This document shows positions 32,187 through 38,455 of a stretch of 38,455 nucleotides of DNA, one piece after another; within the stretch, counting starts at the first letter, position 1; each line of letters opens with the position of its first letter. The stretch comes from Cloacimonetes bacterium UBA3541 (GTDB lineage: Bacteria; Cloacimonadota; Cloacimonadia; Cloacimonadales; Cloacimonadaceae). The notes under the pieces are model-generated. The model did no database searches. It saw nothing but the letters and a program-made list of their open reading frames with translations, and was not told where the DNA came from. Made by a program: the position numbers and the translations under genes. The DNA lies in contig DFOM01000030.1 of NCBI GenBank assembly GCA_002376725.1, positions 1 to 38,455 on the forward strand, in the 5' to 3' direction.

Positions 32187-34040
32187 ATGTCTCTCAAACG
32201 CATAGACTTGCTGATTTGCTGCGGTTCAGGCTGCATTTCAGCTGGTTCTCTAAAAGTTAAAGAACGCTTCCTGGAACTCCTGACGGAAAAAGGTATCACC
32301 AGTGAAGTAAATATCATTGAAACCGGCTGTATGGGACCCTGTGATTACGGTCCAGTAATTGTAGTATATCCCGAAGGGATATTTTATAAATCGGTTAAAC
32401 CGGAAGATGTGGAAGAGATTGTTACGGAACATTTCCTCAAAGGCAGACCAGTAAAACGCTTAATGCTAAAAGAAGAGGAAAAACTGGTAGCTTCTCAAAA
32501 AGAAATCCCCTTCTACCAAAAACAAGTTAAAGTCGCTCTAGCCAATTGTGGCTTCATCAATCCTGAAAGTATGGAAGAATACATTGCTACCGGTGGTTAT
32601 GAAGCTCTGGGAACTGTTTTGACTACTATGAATCCACAGCAGGTTATAGATGTAATTAAAGCTTCTGGTTTGCGTGGTCGTGGTGGTGGCGGTTTTCCTA
32701 CTCATATAAAATGGCAACTGGTACACGATCTTGAATCAGAGGAAAAATATATCATCTGCAATGGTGATGAGGGAGATCCTGGCGCTTTTATGGATAGATC
32801 GGTTCTGGAAGGAGACCCTCACCGGATTATTGAAGGAATGATGATTGGTGCCTATGCCATTGGTGCTACTAAAGGTTTCTTCTACATTAGAGCCGAGTAT
32901 CCTCTGGCAATTAAACGTATCCGTAATGCCTTAAAACAAGCTAAAGAAGCAGGCTTGATGGGTGATAATATCTTCGGGTCCAACTTCTCTTTTGATGCTG
33001 AAGTTAGAACCGGTGCTGGTGCTTTTGTTTGTGGCGAAGAAACTGCCCTGATTCAATCTATTCAAGGAGAACGCGGAAATCCTACTCCTAAACCTCCTTA
33101 TCCAGCAGTGAAAGGTCTATGGGATAAACCTACCGTAGTAAATAATGTGGAAACATTTGCCAATGTTCCAACTATCTTAATGAAAGGTGCTGATTGGTTT
33201 GCTTCTATGGGAACTGAAACTAGTAAAGGCACCAAGGTCTTTGCTCTAACCGGAGATGTTAATAATACTGGCTTAGTTGAAGTTCCTATGGGAATTACCC
33301 TTAGAGAATTGATTTTTGATGTGGGTGGCGGTATGGCTAATGGTCACGAATTCAAGGCGGTACAGTTAGGTGGTCCTTCTGGTGGCTGTTTAACTCGCGA
33401 ACATTTAGATGTTCCTGTGGACTATGAAACTTTAAAAGAACGCGGTGCAATGATGGGTTCTGGTGGTGTGATTGTTATGAATGACCAGAAATGTATGGTC
33501 AATGTTGCCAAGTTCTTTATCGGTTTCTGTATGGACGAATCTTGTGGAAAATGCTCTCCCTGTCGTCTAGGCTTGAAACATATGTATAACATACTGGACC
33601 GCATTACTAAAGGTGAAGGAAAAGAAGGAGACCTTGAGGAATTGCAAAATCTGGGTGAAACTATCAGCAAAATTTCTCTCTGTGGATTAGGTCAAACTGC
33701 TCCCAATCCCGTTCTTTCCACTATTCGCTATTTCCGTGAAGAGTACGAATCTCATATTCGTGATCATAGTTGCCAGACAAAGGTATGCACCGATTTATTC
33801 CATTTTATGATAGATAAAGACCGTTGTATTGGCTGCTCTCTTTGTGCTCGAAAATGTCCCGTCTCCTGTATATCAGGTTCCCGAGAGGATAAATATACTA
33901 TTTCTCAAACGGAATGTATTAAATGTGGTAACTGTCAGGATGTCTGTCCAGTAAAGGCTATTGATCGCATCCCGGGAATGCATCCTGATGTGCAAAAACA
34001 ACTTTTAGAAAAACAAAATACAATTACAGAAGAAGAATAA
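32187..34040 (+). CDS. hydB: NuoF-like flavoprotein subunit of NAD-linked [FeFe]-hydrogenase
   Basis: 617 residues in three parts. The N-terminal thioredoxin-fold [2Fe-2S] domain has C12 (C11 adjacent), C16, C48 and C52. The central FMN- and NAD(H)-binding NuoF domain has GRGGGGFPTHIKW, EGDPGAFMDR and GAGAFVCGEETALI, then a [4Fe-4S] site C453, C456, C459 and C499. The C-terminal ferredoxin domain has two [4Fe-4S] motifs (C547, C550, C553, C557; C577, C580, C583, C587). This is the HydB build of electron-bifurcating trimeric hydrogenases, which couple ferredoxin and NADH oxidation to H2 formation. GAGGAGG precedes the ATG. All cofactor ligands are present. Confidence 0.95.
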   Translation: MSLKRIDLLICCGSGCISAGSLKVKERFLELLTEKGITSEVNIIETGCMGPCDYGPVIVVYPEGIFYKSVKPEDVEEIVTEHFLKGRPVKRLMLKEEEKLVASQKEIPFYQKQVKVALANCGFINPESMEEYIATGGYEALGTVLTTMNPQQVIDVIKASGLRGRGGGGFPTHIKWQLVHDLESEEKYIICNGDEGDPGAFMDRSVLEGDPHRIIEGMMIGAYAIGATKGFFYIRAEYPLAIKRIRNALKQAKEAGLMGDNIFGSNFSFDAEVRTGAGAFVCGEETALIQSIQGERGNPTPKPPYPAVKGLWDKPTVVNNVETFANVPTILMKGADWFASMGTETSKGTKVFALTGDVNNTGLVEVPMGITLRELIFDVGGGMANGHEFKAVQLGGPSGGCLTREHLDVPVDYETLKERGAMMGSGGVIVMNDQKCMVNVAKFFIGFCMDESCGKCSPCRLGLKHMYNILDRITKGEGKEGDLEELQNLGETISKISLCGLGQTAPNPVLSTIRYFREEYESHIRDHSCQTKVCTDLFHFMIDKDRCIGCSLCARKCPVSCISGSREDKYTISQTECIKCGNCQDVCPVKAIDRIPGMHPDVQKQLLEKQNTITEEE

Positions 34041-34050
34041 GGAGTTTTGT

Positions 34051-34509
34051 ATGTATAAAGAAATATGTGAAAAATATGCTCCTGAAAAAGATAACCTGAT
34101 CTATATCTTGCATGATATTCAGGATAACCATCCTCAACACTATATTCCTGAAGAAGCTGTGCAAGTGGTCTCCGAATATCTCAATATTCCCACCAATCAT
34201 ATTTATGGTGTGCTTACTTTCTACACTATGTATAGCACTAAACCTCGGGGAAAGAATATCATCCGTCTTTGTGAATCTCCACCTTGCTACATTAAAGGTT
34301 CAACCAATGTCCTGCGAAAGCTGAAAACTATTCTCGGTGTTAATACGGGAGAGACTACAAAAGATGGTATGTTCACCCTTGAACTTTGCTCCTGTCTTGG
34401 CGTTTGTGGCAATGCACCTGTAATGATGATTAATGAAGATGTTTATGGAGACCTCACCGAAGAAAAAGTGGAAGAAATCATTGATAAAGTCAGAAGGGGG
34501 AACCAATGA
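34051..34509 (+). CDS. Second NuoE-like [2Fe-2S] subunit
   Basis: 152 residues, homologous to the protein at 30747-31229 but clearly diverged. [2Fe-2S] ligands are C74, C79 (CESPPC) and C115, C119 (CLGVC), with an extra C113. The helix HIYGVLTFYTMYSTKPRGKN is conserved. It starts 10 bp after hydB, with GGAG upstream, and overlaps the second NuoF gene by 4 bp (ATGA). This pairing suggests it forms a second diaphorase module with that protein rather than replacing HydC. Confidence 0.92.
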   Translation: MYKEICEKYAPEKDNLIYILHDIQDNHPQHYIPEEAVQVVSEYLNIPTNHIYGVLTFYTMYSTKPRGKNIIRLCESPPCYIKGSTNVLRKLKTILGVNTGETTKDGMFTLELCSCLGVCGNAPVMMINEDVYGDLTEEKVEEIIDKVRRGNQ

Positions 34510-36068
34510 AATTCTATCGTAGTCATATACTGATTGGAATTAGTGAAGCCTCACTGCTTGCTGGCGCAGAAGATTTTATTAAAGAACTGCGCAAGGAACT
34601 GGCTAAATATGACCTGCAGGATGAAATCAATGTCCTAGAAACCGGTCCTCTCGGCTTTTTTGGTAAAGGCATCTGTCTGACTGTATATCCTGAAAATATC
34701 ACTTATCAAGATGTGAAGATTGAAGATATACCCGAACTAGTGGAAGAACATTTCCTCAAAGGAAGACCTGTAAAGCGATTGATGCTGGATACTACCGGTA
34801 AATATAAACCTCGTCTGAACTATGAAAATCGTATTGTGCTCCGCAATTCTGGAGTTATTGACCCAGAAAATATAGAAGAATATATCGGCGTTGGTGGTTA
34901 CGAAGCCTGGGAAAAAGCTTTAACCCAGATGAAACCTGAAGATATTGTCAATGAAGTGAAAGAATCTGGTCTACAGGGTAGAGGTGGTGCAGGATTTCCC
35001 ACCGGTGTAAAATGGAGTTTTACTGCCCCCTTAAAAGCTCCTCAGAAATATGTGGTGGTCAATGCTGATGAAGGAGAACCCGGCACTTTCAAAGACCGTC
35101 TCATTATGGAGGGAGACCCTCATCAACTTCTAGAAGGAATGATGATTTGTGCTCTTGCCGTTGGTGCCACTAAAGCTTATATCTACATACGAGGTGAATA
35201 TAAACTATGTATAGAACGCCTTCGCAAAGCTATTGCTCAAGCTTATGAATATGGCTTGATAGGTAAAAATATATTCGGCTCAGGCTTTGACCTGGATATA
35301 GATATCAAAATCGGTGCTGGAGCTTATGTGTGTGGTGAAGAGACTGCTCTAATTGAATCTCTGGAAGGAAATAGAGGAAATCCACGCTGGAAACCTCCAT
35401 TCCCAGGTGTGGAAGGACTCTGGAAAGCTCCAACTGTAGTTAATAATGTGGAGACCCTGGCAAATGTTCCCTTCATCATTAAAAATGGTGCAGAAGCTTT
35501 TAGAGCTTATGGAACACCTCAATGTACTGGAACCAAGGTCTATACTATTCTGGGTGATGTTGCCTATCCAGGACTGTGTGAAGTGGATATGGGAACTCCC
35601 TTGCGTACTATCATCAATGATTATGCCGGTGGTATGAAAAAAGGATTCCGCTTCAAAGCTGCCCTAGTTGGTGGTGCGGCAGGAGTGTTTATACCAGAAA
35701 GATTGTTGGATGTTAATATGGACTTTGCTAGCCTCAATCAATATGCAGCAGTTCTTGGCTCTGGTGCCATCCTAGTAATGAATGAACATCAAAGCATCGT
35801 TGATTTACTCTGGTCAATTATTCGTTTCTTCCGGCATGAATCCTGCGGAAAATGTTCCGCCTGTCGTAATGGCTGTCAACAGCTCTATGAACTCATCACC
35901 AAAATTAAAAAAGGTGAGGGCACAATGGAAGATGTAGACCTTATGCTAACTATTGCAGATACAATGTATGCTACAAGTTTCTGTGCTTTAGGTCAATCTC
36001 CTATAATGCCTGTTCGTTCTGCCTTAGAAAACTTTGGTGACGAATTCCAGGAAATAACTAAAAGATAA
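34506..36068 (+). CDS. Second NuoF-like flavoprotein with cluster-less N-terminal domain
   Basis: 520 residues. The FMN/NAD(H) domain is intact: GRGGAGFPTGVKW, DEGEPGTFKDR, GAGAYVCGEETALIESLEG, GTKVYTILGDV, and [4Fe-4S] ligands C447, C450, C453 and C493. Two differences from hydB stand out. The N-terminal thioredoxin-fold domain has no cluster ligands: C11/C12, C16, C48 and C52 are replaced by G11/I12, S16, P48 and F52, while the flanking ETG and EEHFLKGRPVKRLML are retained. The C-terminal two-[4Fe-4S] ferredoxin domain is missing. It therefore resembles a plain NADH dehydrogenase F subunit. It probably pairs with the overlapping NuoE gene as a second pyridine-nucleotide site. Confidence 0.93.
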   Translation: MKFYRSHILIGISEASLLAGAEDFIKELRKELAKYDLQDEINVLETGPLGFFGKGICLTVYPENITYQDVKIEDIPELVEEHFLKGRPVKRLMLDTTGKYKPRLNYENRIVLRNSGVIDPENIEEYIGVGGYEAWEKALTQMKPEDIVNEVKESGLQGRGGAGFPTGVKWSFTAPLKAPQKYVVVNADEGEPGTFKDRLIMEGDPHQLLEGMMICALAVGATKAYIYIRGEYKLCIERLRKAIAQAYEYGLIGKNIFGSGFDLDIDIKIGAGAYVCGEETALIESLEGNRGNPRWKPPFPGVEGLWKAPTVVNNVETLANVPFIIKNGAEAFRAYGTPQCTGTKVYTILGDVAYPGLCEVDMGTPLRTIINDYAGGMKKGFRFKAALVGGAAGVFIPERLLDVNMDFASLNQYAAVLGSGAILVMNEHQSIVDLLWSIIRFFRHESCGKCSACRNGCQQLYELITKIKKGEGTMEDVDLMLTIADTMYATSFCALGQSPIMPVRSALENFGDEFQEITKR

Positions 36069-36089
36069 AATATAAAGAGGACTTAAGAT

Positions 36090-37874
36090 ATGGCTAAAAC
36101 TGTAAATATCTGGTTAGATGGTAAGCATCTGGAAGTTCCAGATACGATGACCATCATTGAAATCGCAGACCAAAATGAAGTATATATTCCTAGGCTCTGT
36201 TATCATCCTGATCTACCTACAACTGCTAATTGCGGAGTTTGTGTGGTAGAAATTGTGGGAAATCCTACTCCCAAACGAGCTTGTTGCACCCCCGTTTCGG
36301 AAGGAATGAAAGTGATTACAAATTCCAAAAAACTGCGTGCTTATCGCAAAACACTTGTTGAAATGATTCTTTCCAACCACGATGTTAGCTGTCCCAGTTG
36401 CCTCGCTAATAATAAATGTGAACTACAAACTCTGGCAAATAATCTGGGCGTTGACCCCGAAAAACTACCCAATATTCTGGAGAAAAAACCCATTGATGAA
36501 AGCTCACTGTCTATTATTAGAGATGTCAATAAATGTATTGCCTGTGGTCGTTGTGTTAATGTGTGCAATGAAACTCAAACGGTTTATGCTTTAACTTTTG
36601 CTGATCGCGGTATAGATACTCATATTGATACCGCTTTCAGTCTTGGTATGGCAAACAGTCCTTGTGTAAATTGCGGTCAATGCACAGTTTATTGTCCAAC
36701 TGGTGCATTGCATGAACGAAGTGAACTGGATGACGTTTGGGAAGCCATTCTGGATCCCGATAAGCATGTCATCGTGCAGGAAGCTCCTTCTATTCGTGTG
36801 TCCTTAGGTGAAGAATTCGGAATGCCTCTGGGCTCTGTAACTCCTAAAAAAATGTATGCAGCTCTGCGTAGAATCGGGTTTGATAGCGTAATGGATACCA
36901 ATTTCACCGCTGATTTAACGATTATGGAAGAAGGAACCGAATGTGTTAACAAACTCAAAGCTGGCGAAAAACGACCACTTATAACTTCCTGTTCACCTGG
37001 CTGGATAAAGTTTATGGAAACCTATTATCCAGACCTGGCAGATTGCGTTTCTACCGCTAAATCGCCTATGAGTATGTTCGGTGTTCTCTCTAAAACCTAT
37101 TACGCTCAAGAAAATAATATTGACCCTGCCAGGATTGTTTCCGTGGCTATTATGCCTTGCACCGCTAAAAAATTTGAAGCGCGCCGTCCTGAACTCCGTG
37201 ATTCTGGCTATCAAGATACAGATTATGTGCTCACTACGCGTGAATTTATCCGTATGATTAAGGAAGCTGGAATAGATTTTGCCCATCTTCCCGAAGAAGA
37301 ACCCGATAAAGGAATGAGCTTCTATTCTGGAGCTGGCACTATTTTTGGTGCTACTGGTGGTGTGATGGAAGCGGCTATCCGTTCTGCTTACTATCTGGTC
37401 ACCGGAAAAGACCTGGAAAATGTTGAAATTCAAGGAGTCCGGGGATTGGAAGGGGTGAAAGAAGCAACCGTAGAAATCCCTGGGTTCGGAAATGTTAATG
37501 TTGCCGTAGCTCACGGATTATCTAATGCCAGAAAAGTGCTGGATAGAGTTCGCGAAGGTCTGGCTACTACGGGTGAATCTCCCTGGCACTTTATTGAAAT
37601 TATGGCTTGTCCAGGTGGTTGCGTCGGCGGTGGCGGTCAACCTTATGGTAATGACATCGCTTCTCGTGCCCGGCGTGGACTTGCCCTCTATGAAGAAGAT
37701 CGCAGCCTACCAGTGCGTCAATCTCATAGAAATCCCGAAGTTCTAAAAGTATACGAAAAGTTCTTAGGACAACCAAACTCACCTCTTGCCCTGAAACTGC
37801 TGCATACTTACTACTTCAAACGCTCTATTAATAATGGACAGGTGGTAGAACAAGTCACGCATAAACATCAATAA
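36090..37874 (+). CDS. hydA: [FeFe]-hydrogenase catalytic subunit HydA
   Basis: 594 residues; catalyses reversible H2 formation at the H-cluster. N-terminal [2Fe-2S] domain C37, C48, C51, C65; His-Cys [4Fe-4S] site H97, C101, C104, C110; two [4Fe-4S] motifs C149, C152, C155, C159 and C192, C195, C198, C202. H-domain signatures: L1 TSCSPGW (C301, S302), L2 MPCTAKKFE (C357), L3 MACPGGCVGGGGQP (C507, C511). L1 has Ser in place of one of the paired cysteines of TSCCPGW, a variant I associate with multimeric NAD-linked HydA proteins. No C-terminal [2Fe-2S] extension is present. AGAGG lies upstream. It is the last gene before the terminator at 37903. The HydE, HydF and HydG maturases are not in the window. 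Confidence 0.96.
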   Translation: MAKTVNIWLDGKHLEVPDTMTIIEIADQNEVYIPRLCYHPDLPTTANCGVCVVEIVGNPTPKRACCTPVSEGMKVITNSKKLRAYRKTLVEMILSNHDVSCPSCLANNKCELQTLANNLGVDPEKLPNILEKKPIDESSLSIIRDVNKCIACGRCVNVCNETQTVYALTFADRGIDTHIDTAFSLGMANSPCVNCGQCTVYCPTGALHERSELDDVWEAILDPDKHVIVQEAPSIRVSLGEEFGMPLGSVTPKKMYAALRRIGFDSVMDTNFTADLTIMEEGTECVNKLKAGEKRPLITSCSPGWIKFMETYYPDLADCVSTAKSPMSMFGVLSKTYYAQENNIDPARIVSVAIMPCTAKKFEARRPELRDSGYQDTDYVLTTREFIRMIKEAGIDFAHLPEEEPDKGMSFYSGAGTIFGATGGVMEAAIRSAYYLVTGKDLENVEIQGVRGLEGVKEATVEIPGFGNVNVAVAHGLSNARKVLDRVREGLATTGESPWHFIEIMACPGGCVGGGGQPYGNDIASRARRGLALYEEDRSLPVRQSHRNPEVLKVYEKFLGQPNSPLALKLLHTYYFKRSINNGQVVEQVTHKHQ

Positions 37875-37902
37875 AAATCTGACTTACAAGTCAAATATTA
37901 GC

Positions 37903-37936
37903 AGGCGGGAAATTAAGTTCCCGCCTTCTTATTTTT
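37903..37936 (+). terminator. Rho-independent terminator of the hydrogenase operon
   Basis: AGGCGGGAA (37903-37911), a 6-nt loop ATTAAG and TTCCCGCCT (37918-37926) form a perfect 9-bp GC-rich stem, followed by TCTTATTTTT. It lies 28 bp after the hydA stop and is the only textbook terminator in the window. Confidence 0.93.
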
Positions 37937-38191
37937 AATAAAAAGAAATCGCTTCCTCTAATTCTATTATTTTAAAAGAGCTTTCAAGTCCATCCAGCTA
38001 AAAGTAATGACATAACTGATATTGAATAAATAATGCATCATTCACTTCTATCTTCTTAGTTTTATATTATACCTTCAAGTTGTAAAATATTATTACCTTT
38101 ATCCCGTAAATTATATCCATCTTCTCATACTTCTTTAATCAAATTGTCTTTTATAACTTTTTTATTTTTTCCTGTGATTACTCGCCCCTTA

Positions 38192-38243
38192 CTCTCTCTT
38201 AACTACTTCTTGCTAAATCCGTCAAGAAAGAGTCAAGGGAGAG
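38192..38243. repeat. Long imperfect inverted repeat related to the one at 7151-7201
   Basis: A 21-nt left arm (38192-38212) and right arm (38223-38243) match at 17 of 21 positions with a 10-nt loop. The right arm contains AGAGTCAAG, the same core as in the element at 7190-7201, and the left arm has the matching CTCTCTCTTAACT. The two elements may belong to one dispersed repeat family. Confidence 0.5.
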
Positions 38244-38359
38244 CCAAGCTTTACTTTACAACTTTCTGATACTTAATAAATTATAAATTCAACGCTAATA
38301 AAACATATTCCACTTTAATTATCCTTATCCAGCAAGCCAACTTTTATATTTGGTTGCCG

Positions 38360-38455
38360 ATATGTAGATTTATGGGTGTGTAGATTTATGCGCGTGTAAA
38401 TGTCCCGGTGTGTAGATGAAAGGGTGTGTAGATGTAAGGGTGTGCAGATGTCCCC
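38360..38455. repeat. 16-bp tandem repeat, six units, running off the window
   Basis: Six exact 16-bp periods are seen: units starting at 38360, 38376, 38392, 38408, 38424 and 38440. The consensus is GTGTGTAGATGTAAGG, with variable last four bases (ATGG, ATGC, CCCG, AAGG, AAGG, CCCC). The array is G-rich on this strand and is cut by the window edge, so its true length is unknown. There are no spacers, so it is not a CRISPR array. Confidence 0.85.

Larger units (their letters stand above)
37875..38455. other. Gene-free region after the hydrogenase operon
   Basis: 581 bp to the window edge without a credible ORF. It holds the operon terminator (37903-37936), a T-rich stretch, a long inverted repeat (38192-38243) and a 16-bp tandem repeat reaching the edge (38360-38455). 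The accumulation of repeats marks it as a plastic intergenic segment. Confidence 0.6.

Noticed and set aside
36990..37010. HydA L1 motif TSCSPGW with Ser instead of the second Cys
   Set aside because: It looks like a lost key residue, but I recall TSCSPGWIK as a common form in multimeric NAD-linked HydA proteins, so I do not treat it as novel.
36993..37514. 173-codon minus-strand frame antisense to hydA
   Set aside because: It is a shadow of the H-domain coding sequence; the hydA frame is conserved across the whole region.
38360..38455. Possible CRISPR array at the right edge
   Set aside because: The repeats are contiguous 16-bp units without unique spacers, and there are no cas genes.

Overview
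Organism. The window is AT-rich and gene-dense. It looks like an obligately anaerobic, hydrogen-producing Gram-negative bacterium of the FCB group. A Candidatus Cloacimonadota (WWE1) member is my best guess. The grounds are a giant secreted protein with a C-terminal FlgD-like/type A sorting domain (NYPNPFNPET...KKMIMMK), several outer-membrane barrels, lipoprotein N-acyltransferase, MurA, and a large NAD-linked [FeFe]-hydrogenase operon. The phylum call is inference from family content, not from a marker-gene comparison.

Layout. (1) 1-5898, minus: a 1966-codon modular surface protein whose stop codon lies just outside the window. (2) 6115-13491, mostly plus: exonuclease III, a small DUF5683-like membrane protein (minus), an EF-G paralogue, a STAS protein plus a response regulator fused to an anti-sigma-type ATPase, PrmC and MurA. 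(3) 13853-19979, plus, tightly packed: RecJ, a beta-propeller lipoprotein, Lnt, a MerR regulator, GlyQ (without GlyS) and an N-formylglutamate amidohydrolase-like protein. (4) 25706-19986, minus: a three-gene envelope operon made of a helix-hairpin-helix protein with a probable outer-membrane barrel, a FadL/PorV-like barrel and a periplasmic 5'-nucleotidase. A separate PAP2 phosphatase lies at 25980-26768. (5) 27479-37874, plus: a 12-gene hydrogenase operon that ends in a clear rho-independent terminator at 37903-37936.

The hydrogenase operon is the most interesting part. Its first half looks like a sensory and signalling block: DRTGG protein, RsbT-like ATPase, an H-cluster protein of the sensory (HydS-like) type, a second DRTGG protein, a PHP phosphoesterase, and later a histidine-kinase-like ATPase. 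Its second half encodes the enzyme: NuoE-like and NuoF-like subunits (HydC, HydB), then a second NuoE/NuoF pair, then the catalytic HydA. Two thioredoxin-fold domains that should hold [2Fe-2S] clusters have lost every ligand cysteine: the small ferredoxin-like protein at 31807-32172 and the N-terminus of the second NuoF. The enzyme would therefore have two flavin/NAD(P)H modules that differ in their cofactors. This suggests a hydrogenase coupled to two pyridine-nucleotide sites, or one with an inactive scaffold copy.

Non-coding structure. Upstream of the hydrogenase operon is an array of 11-bp repeats ending in a perfect 28-bp palindrome (27191-27257). The right edge carries a 16-bp tandem repeat of six units that runs out of the window (38360-38455). 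Two long inverted repeats with a shared CTTGACTCT-type core lie in intergenic DNA (7151-7201, 38192-38243). Two abutting hairpins lie ahead of the giant surface protein (5926-5965).
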